From the NCBI GenBank assembly GCA_948434005.1, contig CAOJEH010000001.1, positions 77,678 through 141,677 of the forward strand: a DNA stretch of 64,000 nt, in the 5' to 3' direction. This DNA is from an uncultured Mycoplasmatota bacterium. Its GTDB lineage: Bacteria; Bacillota_I; Bacilli_A; RF39; UBA660. Under the pieces are notes generated by a model. The model searched no databases. It was not told the DNA's origin and worked only from the letters and a program-made list of their open reading frames with translations. Both the position numbers and the translations under genes were made by a program. This document shows, piece after piece, positions 25,917 through 34,915 of this stretch; position 1 is the stretch's first letter, and every line of letters starts with the position of its first letter.

Positions 25917-26522
25917 TCATTTAGATATCTTTTTAGCATTTTTTGAATTATTATATGATTCATTCATAACCTTATAAGTTATAGGGTTAATTACAATAGC
26001 TTGAATCATTATTGCTAATAAAAATAATTTAGATAAAATTATATTATCTATAACAATACTGCATATTAGATAAATAATTCCAATTATTATAGTTAATATC
26101 TTTCTAATTAATTTTTTCCTTTTGTTATTAAAAGGTCTTTTTATTGTATCAGCAGGTGCAAAAGGTATGAATGTTAATATACTGATAAAAGATATTATAT
26201 ATAATATGTGATTACCATTAACTAATTTTATAAAAATATATGGTAACACTATAAATAGCAATATTGATGTAATTAAACATTCACTACTATTTTTAGCATG
26301 TACTCCAAATCCAAAATATCTAATAATATTAAATAGAATTAATAAACCAATAACTTCTTTAAATATATTTAATAACAAAGCCAAAACAATTATCACAACT
26401 AATTTAGTTATTGTTAAATATATCCCTTCTAAGCCATAATTTAGCTTTTCTATTTCTTCTTTAGAATAATTGTTATACTTACATAAGAAAGATAACATTC
26501 TATTCATAAAAAACGATTTCAT
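25917..26522 (-). CDS. agrB: AgrB-type peptide-processing membrane protease
   Basis: Membrane Cys protease that cleaves the AgrD tail and forms the thiolactone peptide. The 201-residue protein has about five or six membrane helices. The catalytic pair His75 and Cys82 is visible in GFGVHAKNSSECL, with the seven-residue spacing of staphylococcal H77/C84. ATG 26522 is preferred to GTG 26531 because GAGG sits directly before the GTG and eight bases before the ATG. agrD follows after 39 bases on the same strand. Confidence 0.92.
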   Translation of the reverse strand: MKSFFMNRMLSFLCKYNNYSKEEIEKLNYGLEGIYLTITKLVVIIVLALLLNIFKEVIGLLILFNIIRYFGFGVHAKNSSECLITSILLFIVLPYIFIKLVNGNHILYIISFISILTFIPFAPADTIKRPFNNKRKKLIRKILTIIIGIIYLICSIVIDNIILSKLFLLAIMIQAIVINPITYKVMNESYNNSKNAKKISK

Positions 26523-26766
26523 ACTACACACCTCGTCTACGATAAAAATAATAACATTCTTTTTTATAAATTTAATATCTTTCGTTTATTAATATTCTAG
26601 GCGCATAGTAAATAAAGAATATGTAACTATTTGTAGAAAAATTGACTTTAAAAAGAAATAAATTAGCAGTTAAAGGAAATTTTATGTAATAAAAGTTTAA
26701 CTTGTTACACTAATGTAGCTCAACCAAAATTAGTTGAGTAGTATAAGTTAGGAAAAGAGGTGTGGT
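26523..26766. promoter_or_regulatory. Divergent control region between agrB and csp
   Basis: This 244-base gap should hold the agrBD promoter (minus) and the csp promoter and leader (plus). A hairpin CTCAAC/GTTGAG (about 26718-26736) lies in the csp leader. GCAGTTAAAG (26666-26675) and AAAGTTTAAC (about 26692-26701) loosely resemble LytTR half sites, but their spacing (26 bases) is larger than in the staphylococcal promoter. AgrA control is inference. Confidence 0.35.
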
Positions 26767-26985
26767 ATGATAGGAAGAGTTAAGTGGTTCAATAATGAAA
26801 AAGGATATGGATTTATAGAATATAAAGAAAATGAAGATATATTTGTACATTATTCAACAATTGAATCTGACGGATATAAAACATTATCAGAAGGCCAGTA
26901 TGTAGAATTTACTCTTGCCGATACTAGCAAAGGATATCAAGCATTACATGTTAAGTTAGTAAAAGAACCAGCTGTTACAAAATAG
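26767..26985 (+). CDS. Cold-shock-domain protein (CspA family)
   Basis: The 72-residue single-stranded nucleic-acid chaperone has RNP1 KGYGFIE, RNP2 DIFVHYSTI and the opening GRVKWFNNEKG. AAAAGAGGTGTGGT precedes the ATG. A hairpin in its leader may affect translation, as leaders of cold-shock mRNAs often do. A weak terminator (ACCAGCT with AGGTGGT, then Ts, 26967-26995) overlaps the last codons. Confidence 0.93.
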   Translation: MIGRVKWFNNEKGYGFIEYKENEDIFVHYSTIESDGYKTLSEGQYVEFTLADTSKGYQALHVKLVKEPAVTK

Positions 26986-27066
26986 GTGGTTTTTTAATTA
27001 TAAATTTTGAATATTTTTCTTTAAAGATATTTAATACATGTTATAATAATATTAGGAGGTGATTAT

Positions 27067-27591
27067 ATGGAATTAGTTATCCGTGGCTCTAAAATAAAAG
27101 TAACAGATGCAATGAAAAGTTATATCGAAGAAAAACTAGGTAAATTAGAAAAATACTTAGAAGATTCAAATAGTATTCGTGCAACTGTTGTTATTAAAGT
27201 TAAAGGCCATAATCAAATAGTAGAAATAACTATACCATTAAAATCATTTATTTTGAGATCGGAAGAATCTCAGGAAGATTTTTATGCAGCAGTAGATAAA
27301 ACAGTAGATAAATTAGAAAGGCAAATAAGAAAAAACAAGACTAGACTGATGTCTAAGAATACTAAGACTTATGATTTTTCATTCTCCGAAATAGAAGATT
27401 ATGAAGAAGATGCAGAAAATATAATTAAAAGAAAGAAAGTTGAAGTAAAACCTATGGATGAAGAAGAAGCTATAATCCAAATGGAACTTTTAAATCATCA
27501 ATTCTATATGTACAAGGATAGTAATACAGGTTCTTACTCAGTTGTATATAAAAGAAAAGATGGAGGCTATGGTATTATAGAATCTGAATAG
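27067..27591 (+). CDS. hpf: Ribosome hibernation promoting factor, long form
   Basis: The 174-residue protein binds the 30S decoding site and pairs ribosomes into inactive 100S particles. The N-terminal S30AE domain (about 1-100: MELVIRGSKIKVTDAM) is followed by a linker and the C-terminal dimerisation domain KPMDEEEAIIQMELLNHQFY...VYKRKDGGYGIIE, so it is the long form typical of Gram-positives. TAGGAGGTGAT precedes the ATG. In many Firmicutes hpf lies before secA; here one MFS gene intervenes. Confidence 0.95.
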   Translation: MELVIRGSKIKVTDAMKSYIEEKLGKLEKYLEDSNSIRATVVIKVKGHNQIVEITIPLKSFILRSEESQEDFYAAVDKTVDKLERQIRKNKTRLMSKNTKTYDFSFSEIEDYEEDAENIIKRKKVEVKPMDEEEAIIQMELLNHQFYMYKDSNTGSYSVVYKRKDGGYGIIESE

Positions 27592-27620
27592 TCTATAATA
27601 TAAAAAAATTTTAAAAATTG

Positions 27621-27648
27621 GAAACTATAATTACATAGTTTCTTTTTG
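27621..27648 (+). terminator. Intrinsic terminator after hpf
   Basis: GAAACTAT (27621-27628) pairs with ATAGTTTC (27635-27642) around a 6-base loop, followed by five Ts. Confidence 0.85.
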
Positions 27649-27698
27649 TTTCTTGTTTAACTAAATAAGATTTGATATTATATTAATAGGTGAGAAGT

Positions 27699-28886
27699 AT
27701 GAATAATAAAAAAGCCTTATTTATATTAAGAATTATCAAAAGTATAGTAGAAATTTTTGTTAATAGTTTTTTTGTTATGTATTTTTTATCAATATCTAAT
27801 CAAAATATAATGAAGTTAGGAATTTACTATATTATTGTTTATTTAATAGTATATCTATTTATTCGTATTTTAGGAAACTATAGTAAAGGTAAAAAGAGAA
27901 TTAATTTACTTAGAGTAGGGATTATTCTTAATTTAGTCTATTTTTTACTTATTTTATTTTTAAAAGAAGATATTATTAAATATGCTTATATAATGGCTAT
28001 AATTTATGGTTTAGAAGAGGGTTTTTATTATTCTGTCTATAATAACTTTGAATCTCTAAGTATAAAAAATAGTGATAGGGCAAGCTTCGCTGGATTTTAT
28101 ACTATAATAAAATCTTTAATATCTATTATAATTCCTATATTGTTTGGATCAATTATTACAAAGAGTGGATTTATGGAATGTACAGTTATTATTGTTTTGT
28201 TAACTATTTTACAAATTATAGTGTCTTTTATTTTTAAAGATGAACAAATAAAGGATATACAAAATCTAAATTTAAAGAATTATAAAAATCTAATAACAAA
28301 ATATAAAGTTATGAAAAAAATGCATCATATATCACTACTAAATGGAATTATTTTTTCAGGAGCTTTTCAAAGCTTAGTTACTTTATACATTATTAAAATA
28401 TTAAATAGTAGTATTGAACTTGGTGCTTTTTCTTCTGTTTTTGCAATAGTAACATGTTTTTTGGGATACTTCTTTGCTAAAATATTGCCTAAAAAGTATT
28501 ATAGAATTACTATATTAGTATCAGGAATACTTACAGTCTTAGGCATTGTTTTATTAATTTATAAAGTAACTTATTTGAATGTTGTTATATTTAATTTCTT
28601 ACAAACTGTATCAGCAACATTATTATCATTAATTATAGATAATACGGAACTAGATATGGCTAATTATAATAAGGTAATAAAAGAATATAGAGTAGAATAC
28701 TTTGTTACAATGGAAAAGTATATTTTTGTTGGTAGATTTATTGGTTATATTTTATATATTATTTTAGGTATATCAACAAGTAATTTCTTTAGTAATATAA
28801 TTTTATTAATATTTGGTTTAATTATATTATTATTAAGTTTTTATACAATGAATTTAAAAGATTGGAATAAAAAAGAAACAGAATAG
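27699..28886 (+). CDS. MFS-like membrane transporter
   Basis: The 395-residue protein has about twelve membrane helices with a basic central loop (about 185-210), the 6+6 layout of major facilitator proteins. No substrate motif stands out. ATG 27699 is used; an in-frame GTG at 27690 forms part of the AGGTGAGAAG binding site. It sits between hpf and secA with its own upstream and downstream terminators, so it is probably a single-gene unit. Confidence 0.75.
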   Translation: MNNKKALFILRIIKSIVEIFVNSFFVMYFLSISNQNIMKLGIYYIIVYLIVYLFIRILGNYSKGKKRINLLRVGIILNLVYFLLILFLKEDIIKYAYIMAIIYGLEEGFYYSVYNNFESLSIKNSDRASFAGFYTIIKSLISIIIPILFGSIITKSGFMECTVIIVLLTILQIIVSFIFKDEQIKDIQNLNLKNYKNLITKYKVMKKMHHISLLNGIIFSGAFQSLVTLYIIKILNSSIELGAFSSVFAIVTCFLGYFFAKILPKKYYRITILVSGILTVLGIVLLIYKVTYLNVVIFNFLQTVSATLLSLIIDNTELDMANYNKVIKEYRVEYFVTMEKYIFVGRFIGYILYIILGISTSNFFSNIILLIFGLIILLLSFYTMNLKDWNKKETE

Positions 28887-28928
28887 ATAAAATTAGCTAT
28901 AAGGCTTTTATTCTATCTTTTTTTTTGA
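28883..28928 (+). terminator. Imperfect terminator after the MFS gene
   Basis: AGATAAAAT-AGC on the left pairs imperfectly with GGCTTTTAT-TATCT on the right, followed by eight Ts. Confidence 0.6.
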
Positions 28929-28956
28929 TACAATAAGTAATTAGGGAGATGGTATA

Positions 28957-31449
28957 ATGGGATTTTTAAAAAAAATGTTTGACCATGAGTATAAAGAGTT
29001 AAAAAGGTTTACTAAAATAGCAGATAAAGTAATGGAATTAGACGAAGAAATGTCTAAACTTACTGATACAGATTTACAAAATAAGACTGCTGAATTTAAA
29101 GAAAGATTAAAAAAAGATGAAACATTAGAAGATATTTTAGTTGAAGCTTTTGCTGTAGCTAGAGAAGCTTCATTTAGGGTAATTGGAGAAAAACATTTCT
29201 ATGTACAAATATTAGGTGCCCTAGCAATACATTATGGAAATATTGCAGAGATGAGAACAGGTGAAGGTAAAACTTTAACATCTGTATTACCAGCCTACTT
29301 AAATGCTTTAGAAGGAAATGGTGTTCATATAATCACAGTAAATGAATATCTTGCAAATCGTGATGCTGAATGGATGGGTGGTATTCATAGATTTTTAGGT
29401 TTAACTGTAGGTGTTAATACAAGAGATTTATCTGCGAAAGAAAAGCAAGAAGCATATAATTGTGATATTACATATTCAACAAATAATGAAATTGGATTTG
29501 ATTATTTAAGAGATAATATGGTAGTACATAAAGAAGATAGAGTTCAAAGACCGATGAACTTTGCAATAGTTGATGAAGTTGACTCAGTTCTTATTGATGA
29601 GGCTAGAACACCACTTATTATTTCAGGTGGACAAATGAAAAGTGCTAATCTATATATAGATGCAGATAGGTTTGTAAAAGGATTGAAAAAAGATAAAGAA
29701 TTTACTTATGATGAGAAAACAAAAAGTGTTAACTTAACAGAAGAAGGAACTGCTAAAGGTGAAAAGGCATTTAATATAAAAAATTTATATGATGCAGAAA
29801 ATGCTACTTTAGTTCATTATATAAATCAAGCTTTAAGAGCAAATTATGCTATGAAATTAGATGTTGATTATGTTGTTCAAGAGGGAGAAATTGTAATAGT
29901 AGATCAATTTACTGGACGTTTAATGAAAGGTAGAGCTTATTCAGATGGCCTACATCAAGCTATAGAAGCTAAAGAAGGAGTAAATATAAATCAGGAGACA
30001 AAAACACTAGCAACAATAACTTTTCAGAATTTATTTAGAATGTATAAAAAATTATCAGGTATGACAGGTACTGCTAAAACAGAAGAAGAAGAATTTAGAA
30101 ATATTTATAATATGTATGTTATTGAAATACCTACTAATATGCCTGTAATAAGACGTGATGAAGCAGATTTAGTATATGCAACTTGTGAAGCTAAATATAA
30201 AGCAATTATTCAATTTGTAAAAGAAAGATATGAAAAAGGACAACCTGTATTAATAGGTACCATTGCAATAGAAACTAGTGAATTAATATCTAAATTATTA
30301 AAACAAGCTCATATACCACATGAAGTATTAAATGCAAAAAATCATGCAAGAGAAGCAGAAATAATTTCCAAAATAGGTCAACATAAATCTGTAACTATCG
30401 CAACAAATATGGCGGGGCGTGGTACAGATATTAAACTATCAGATGATATAAAAGCAATTGGTGGATTATGTGTTGTAGGGACAGAACGTCATGAGTCACG
30501 TCGTATAGATAATCAGTTACGTGGTCGTTCTGGTCGTCAAGGTGATCCAGGATACACTCAATTCTTTGTTTCTATGAAAGATGATTTAATGGTAAGATTT
30601 GGTTCAGATAGAATAAGTACATTAATGGAAACAATGGGACTTGGAGATCAAGCAATAAAAAGTAAAGCATTTACTAAATCTATCGGAACTGCTCAAAAAC
30701 GTGTCGAAGGAAATAACTTTGATATTCGTAAACAATTATTACAATACGATGATGTTATGAATAATCAAAGAGAAATAATGTATGACAGAAGAAATGAAAT
30801 CCTAGATTCAGAATCTATTCATGAAACAGTCATTTCTACATTTAGACATCATATAGAAGATTTAGTAAAATCACATTTAGCACCAGAAGATTATATAACA
30901 GATAATGATTTAGATGATATTATAGAATTTGCTAATCAGAATTTATTAAAGAAAGATATTAAACCTGCATATTTAAAAGGACTAGATACAGATGAGATGA
31001 TAGATAAGCTATCTAAAAAAGTAATTAGTGATTATGAAGAAAAATTAGTAGATATTCCAAAAGATGTAGTAGATGAATTTGAAAAAGCAATAACTTTACA
31101 AGTAATTGATAACTATTGGATGGAGCATATTAATACAATGTCACATTTAAGAGAAGGAATTCACTTAAGAGGTTATGCTCAAGAAGATCCACTTCGTGCT
31201 TATACAATGGAAGGTTTTGATTTATTTGATGATATGATTCAAAAAATAGATAAAGATGTATCTGTATTCCTGTTACGAGCAGAAATAAGACAGAATATAG
31301 AAAGAAAAGAAGTAAGTAAAACAAAATTAACTAATGAAGGTGGAAAAGAACCAGCTAAGAAAACACCAAAAAGAGTAAATAAAATAGGAAGAAATGATCC
31401 TTGTCCTTGTGGTTCGGGAAAGAAATATAAGCAATGTTGTGGAAAGTAA
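28957..31449 (+). CDS. secA: Preprotein translocase ATPase SecA
   Basis: Drives secretory proteins through SecYEG. The 830-residue enzyme has Walker A MRTGEGKT, the DEVD box in NFAIVDEVDSVLIDEARTPL, the motor motif TNMAGRGTDIKL and GRSGRQGDPG. The C-terminal zinc tail NDPCPCGSGKKYKQCCGK is complete. AGGGAGATGG precedes the ATG. prfB normally follows secA in Bacilli; here it is found 7.5 kb away at 38.9 kb, and the accessory region 31.5-38.8 kb lies between them. Confidence 0.98.
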   Translation: MGFLKKMFDHEYKELKRFTKIADKVMELDEEMSKLTDTDLQNKTAEFKERLKKDETLEDILVEAFAVAREASFRVIGEKHFYVQILGALAIHYGNIAEMRTGEGKTLTSVLPAYLNALEGNGVHIITVNEYLANRDAEWMGGIHRFLGLTVGVNTRDLSAKEKQEAYNCDITYSTNNEIGFDYLRDNMVVHKEDRVQRPMNFAIVDEVDSVLIDEARTPLIISGGQMKSANLYIDADRFVKGLKKDKEFTYDEKTKSVNLTEEGTAKGEKAFNIKNLYDAENATLVHYINQALRANYAMKLDVDYVVQEGEIVIVDQFTGRLMKGRAYSDGLHQAIEAKEGVNINQETKTLATITFQNLFRMYKKLSGMTGTAKTEEEEFRNIYNMYVIEIPTNMPVIRRDEADLVYATCEAKYKAIIQFVKERYEKGQPVLIGTIAIETSELISKLLKQAHIPHEVLNAKNHAREAEIISKIGQHKSVTIATNMAGRGTDIKLSDDIKAIGGLCVVGTERHESRRIDNQLRGRSGRQGDPGYTQFFVSMKDDLMVRFGSDRISTLMETMGLGDQAIKSKAFTKSIGTAQKRVEGNNFDIRKQLLQYDDVMNNQREIMYDRRNEILDSESIHETVISTFRHHIEDLVKSHLAPEDYITDNDLDDIIEFANQNLLKKDIKPAYLKGLDTDEMIDKLSKKVISDYEEKLVDIPKDVVDEFEKAITLQVIDNYWMEHINTMSHLREGIHLRGYAQEDPLRAYTMEGFDLFDDMIQKIDKDVSVFLLRAEIRQNIERKEVSKTKLTNEGGKEPAKKTPKRVNKIGRNDPCPCGSGKKYKQCCGK

Positions 31450-31483
31450 AGGAACTTATAATAAAAAATTATATGAACAAAAT

Positions 31484-31515
31484 AAGATAGCGTTTATATT
31501 TATGCTATCTTTTTA
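31484..31515 (+). terminator. Intrinsic terminator after secA
   Basis: AAGATAGC (31484-31491) pairs with GCTATCTT (31504-31511), followed by Ts. Confidence 0.85.
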
Positions 31516-31567
31516 TTGGAGTTTTTCTAAATATGGGTTATAATAGACAATAAATGTGAGGAGTATT

Positions 31568-32383
31568 ATGACTGAGATAAATAGAGATATTGAAATATTA
31601 ATGAATATAATGGATTATGGTACTACTTATCATATATATCCTAGGGCAACAGAAAATATTTTAAAAATATTAGAACTAGTAGATGTTAAAAATATGGATG
31701 TCTATACAGTTTTATCCTCTTCAGATATTATTTTTTCTTTAATAGATAAAATGGCAAAAAGTATAGATACATTTGACATTAATCCTTTAACACTCAGGTA
31801 TTATTATCTAAGAAAATGGATGCTTGAAGATGAAATAATAGATGGAGAAAATGTCTCATTTTCAGATATATATGATATTATTAATAGAAACCGCAAATAC
31901 ATTAATGAAGACGAAGAACAAAGCGTTAGGTTATGGAATACGTATATAAAAAGAATTAAAGAAGACTTTTTTAGTTTATATAATGCTACTTTATTTGAAT
32001 ATGTTAGCGATAGAATTCCCTGCTGTTATGATGCTAATTTAAAATATTTATTACAATATCTAAATAGTATCTCTTTAGTTTTTGATGAAGTTGATATAGG
32101 AAATTCTGATGAAATTTCAAATATGAAGAAATATGATTTAGTTTATTTATCAAACATTATGGATTTAAATGCTGGCTTTAAAGTTAAAAATATACGAAAT
32201 AGGATATATGAGATGCTAAATCAAGGAGGACAAGCAATTTGTACTAATTTAGTTAATCATCCATATTTCAATTTTTTTAATGAACAAAAACAAATTTTTG
32301 AAGAAAAATTTGAGTATGGCGAGTTATTTAGAGAAAGAGTTGGGTCAAAAGATAATATATATTATAGATATATTAAAAAGTAG
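31568..32383 (+). CDS. DUF3419-like/class I SAM-binding protein
   Basis: The 271-residue protein contains an early Rossmann signature: VYTVLSSSDIIFSLIDKM followed by IDTFDINPLTLRYYYLRKW, like the SAM-binding half of DUF3419 (BtaA-type aminocarboxypropyl transferases) and related methyltransferases. A second strand set, LVYLSNIMD...GGQAICTNLV, fits the rest of the fold. The substrate is unknown. ATG 31568 has GTGAGGAG just upstream; the in-frame GTG 31556 is part of that site. It stands apart from the next operon by 139 bases with its own promoter region. Confidence 0.55.
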   Translation: MTEINRDIEILMNIMDYGTTYHIYPRATENILKILELVDVKNMDVYTVLSSSDIIFSLIDKMAKSIDTFDINPLTLRYYYLRKWMLEDEIIDGENVSFSDIYDIINRNRKYINEDEEQSVRLWNTYIKRIKEDFFSLYNATLFEYVSDRIPCCYDANLKYLLQYLNSISLVFDEVDIGNSDEISNMKKYDLVYLSNIMDLNAGFKVKNIRNRIYEMLNQGGQAICTNLVNHPYFNFFNEQKQIFEEKFEYGELFRERVGSKDNIYYRYIKK

Positions 32384-32522
32384 TTGATTATATAAGAATC
32401 TAAAAAATATTAATTAAAAATAATTTATTAATGAGCACTACAATTTAATCTTATTTTGTATATAAAGTTATGATATAATAAAATCATAAAACTTGCCAAT
32501 ATTTATTTTTTGGGGGTGAGTT

Positions 32523-33212
32523 ATGAATATAGAACAGGAAATCTTTAAAAGAAGTAATATTAATCTTGATAAGTTAAAAGGCTATGGATTTAAAAAAGAA
32601 AATGGATTTTATATATATGAAAAAGAATTTATGAATTCCACTTTTAAAGCAGTTATAATAATTGATAAAGATAAAAATGTAACTGGTAAAGTAATTGATT
32701 TACTAACAGAAGAAGAGTATATAAACATAAATACAGAAATGTCTGGTGAATTTATAAATAGTGTTCGTGATGAATATAAAAATATTTTAAATGATATTAA
32801 GCAAAAATGTTTTGAAACAAACTATTTTATTAATAAACAAACAAATAGAATTACTAAGTTTATAAAGGACAAGTATAATACTATTCCAGAATTCATGTGG
32901 TCTAAATTTCCAACCTATGGTGTATTTAGAAATAAAATAAGTAATAAATGGTTTGGTATTATAATGAATATTGATAATAGTAAATTAGATAAGAATTCTA
33001 ATGGAGAAGTTGAAGTATTAAATATAAAATTAGGCGAAGATACATCGAAATATTTAAAAAAGAAAGGTTTTTATGAGTCTTACCATATGAATAAAAAGAA
33101 TTGGGTAAGTGTTATTTTAGATGATACTTTAGAAGATTCTGAATTAATAAACTTAATTGATATAAGTTATAAATACTCTAATGAGAAAAAAGAAAAGTTA
33201 GGAAATAGGTGA
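32523..33212 (+). CDS. MmcQ/YjbR-family protein
   Basis: The 229-residue protein has an unusual N-terminal extension (about 1-105) and a C-terminal YjbR double-wing domain: MWSKFPTYGVFRNKISNKWFGIIM, then LNIKLGEDTSKYLKKKGFYESYHMNKKNWVSVIL. YjbR proteins resemble DNA-binding folds but their role is unsettled. GGGGGTGAG precedes the ATG. It heads a tight operon of Nudix and unknown genes running to 36671. Confidence 0.8.
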   Translation: MNIEQEIFKRSNINLDKLKGYGFKKENGFYIYEKEFMNSTFKAVIIIDKDKNVTGKVIDLLTEEEYININTEMSGEFINSVRDEYKNILNDIKQKCFETNYFINKQTNRITKFIKDKYNTIPEFMWSKFPTYGVFRNKISNKWFGIIMNIDNSKLDKNSNGEVEVLNIKLGEDTSKYLKKKGFYESYHMNKKNWVSVILDDTLEDSELINLIDISYKYSNEKKEKLGNR

Positions 33213-33217
33213 AGTAA

Positions 33218-33771
33218 ATGAATAAAGATAATATAGAATTTTTTGATGTTGTAAATGAAAATGATGAGATTATTGGAAGAATAAATGAAGATATGCAAAA
33301 TACTGTAAAACCGTCTCAATTAAGATTTATTAATATAATGATAATTAATGATGAAGAAAAAATATTAGTTCCCAAAATAAGTTCTAATAGAAGGATTTTT
33401 CCTAATTGCTATGACTTTTCAGTAGGGGGCATGTTAATTCAGGTGAAGAATATGAACAAGCGGCCTATAGAGAACTTGAAGAAGAGTTAGGAATAACAAA
33501 TGTTAAATTACAAGAAGTAGCATACTTCTCTCCATATAGTAGTAACAGCAATACATTTCAAAAAGTATATCTATTAAATTACAATGACGAAATCACTAAT
33601 TATGATAAAGATGGTATTGAAAAATTGTATTATATGAGTGAAGAAGAAATTAAAATATTGATGGATGATAAACCCAGGTTATTTAAACCGGATTATTTTG
33701 TTGTAATGGAGTACTTATTTAATAAAAAAAATACTAAAAATAAAATTTTGAAGAACAGAGGTAAATTATGA
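33218..33771 (+). pseudogene. Nudix hydrolase interrupted by a frameshift in a G5 run
   Basis: The first 72 codons read as a Nudix N-terminus similar to the gene at 35494 (FFDVVNENDEIIGR, then PNCYDFSVGG). At GGGGG (33425-33429) the frame is lost. One base back, the next frame continues HVNSGEEYEQAAYRELEEEL and completes a perfect Nudix box (G-x5-E-x7-REUxEExGU) to TGA 33769-33771. One extra G, or a -1 ribosomal slip, restores the protein. The rest looks intact, so the event is recent, an assembly error, or switchable. It overlaps the next gene by four bases (ATGA). Confidence 0.85.
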
Positions 33772-34880
33772 AAATGAAAATAGAAGATATTAAAAAAATG
33801 TCAGTAGAACAACAAAGAAATTTAACTTACGATGAAATTAAAAAAATTATTGAACCATTAACATCAGATGAAATAATAGAACTAAGTAATATTATTGGTT
33901 ATCCGGTATTTACAAGATTATGTATGGGAGATATTAAACATAGATTTGTTTTATTACAAGATGGTGCTGCAGCTATCATTGTAAATAAAGAAGGACAAAT
34001 CTTATTACAAAGTAGAGCTGACAATGATAAATGGGGTCTACCTGGTGGGTGCCAAGAATTAGGTGAAAGATTTCAAGATACTGTTATTAGAGAAATAAAA
34101 GAAGAAACAAACTTAGATGTATTAGAAAAAGATTTGGAGTTAATTGATATAGTATCTGGTTCATCTAGAAGAAATGATTATCCTAATGGAGACGTTGTAA
34201 TAAATAATACTGCTCTTTACTGTATTAGAAATTATAGTGGAGAATTAAAATTCAATAGTGAATCTAAAAATATGAAATTTTTCGATATAGATAATTTACC
34301 AAAAAATCAAAATGATCCAGATTTGATTGAGTTATATCTTCAAGGTATAAATAAAGAAAATAGAGATGATGAGTTGGTAGGTAATTCAAGAGTAATGATA
34401 GACTTTTTAGGAAATAAATATTATTATGAATGTGCAGGTTGTGATATTGTAAATAAGAAAATGACTCCTCCAGGCGGAATCATATATGAAGATGAATCAT
34501 TTATATTGGCCTGTGACCCAGATGTCCCTATAGAAGGATTTTTAGTAATTACAGCAAAAGATCATATCAAATCTATTACAGAGTTAAGTAGTGAAAAACA
34601 ACAAGATTTAATGAATATTGTTAATAAGTCGATTAATTTACTTAAAGAATTAGATATTACTAAAGAAGTTACTATTTTACAAGAAGAAAGATCAAGACAC
34701 TTTCATATGTGGCTTTTCCCTAATCAAGAATGGATGGTAAAAAAATTTGGTAAAGGCGCATCATATATTAGAGATATTTGTGAATATAGTAAGGAAAGTG
34801 CAACAGAAGAAGATATAGAGCAAATATTACAAACGAATAAGAAATTAATAGAAGCTTTCAATCAAAATGATGTCGATTAA
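33768..34880 (+). CDS. Nudix-HIT fusion protein
   Basis: The 370-residue protein joins two nucleotide-hydrolase folds. After a helical N-terminus (about 1-62), a Nudix domain (about 63-190) has the box G-CQELG-E-RFQDTVI-REIKEETNL; the usual late Gly is Asn. Residues about 215-345 form a HIT-like domain (CDPDVPIEGFLVITAKDHIKSITELS; RHFHMWLFP with His311 and His313, third His replaced by Trp), closer to GalT/Ap4A-phosphorylase-type HIT sites than to HINT. A two-step nucleotide clean-up is plausible but inferred. Confidence 0.8.
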   Translation: MKMKIEDIKKMSVEQQRNLTYDEIKKIIEPLTSDEIIELSNIIGYPVFTRLCMGDIKHRFVLLQDGAAAIIVNKEGQILLQSRADNDKWGLPGGCQELGERFQDTVIREIKEETNLDVLEKDLELIDIVSGSSRRNDYPNGDVVINNTALYCIRNYSGELKFNSESKNMKFFDIDNLPKNQNDPDLIELYLQGINKENRDDELVGNSRVMIDFLGNKYYYECAGCDIVNKKMTPPGGIIYEDESFILACDPDVPIEGFLVITAKDHIKSITELSSEKQQDLMNIVNKSINLLKELDITKEVTILQEERSRHFHMWLFPNQEWMVKKFGKGASYIRDICEYSKESATEEDIEQILQTNKKLIEAFNQNDVD

Positions 34881-34915
34881 AAAAATTAGAGGTCAGCATT
34901 AAAGGAGGTAACACA

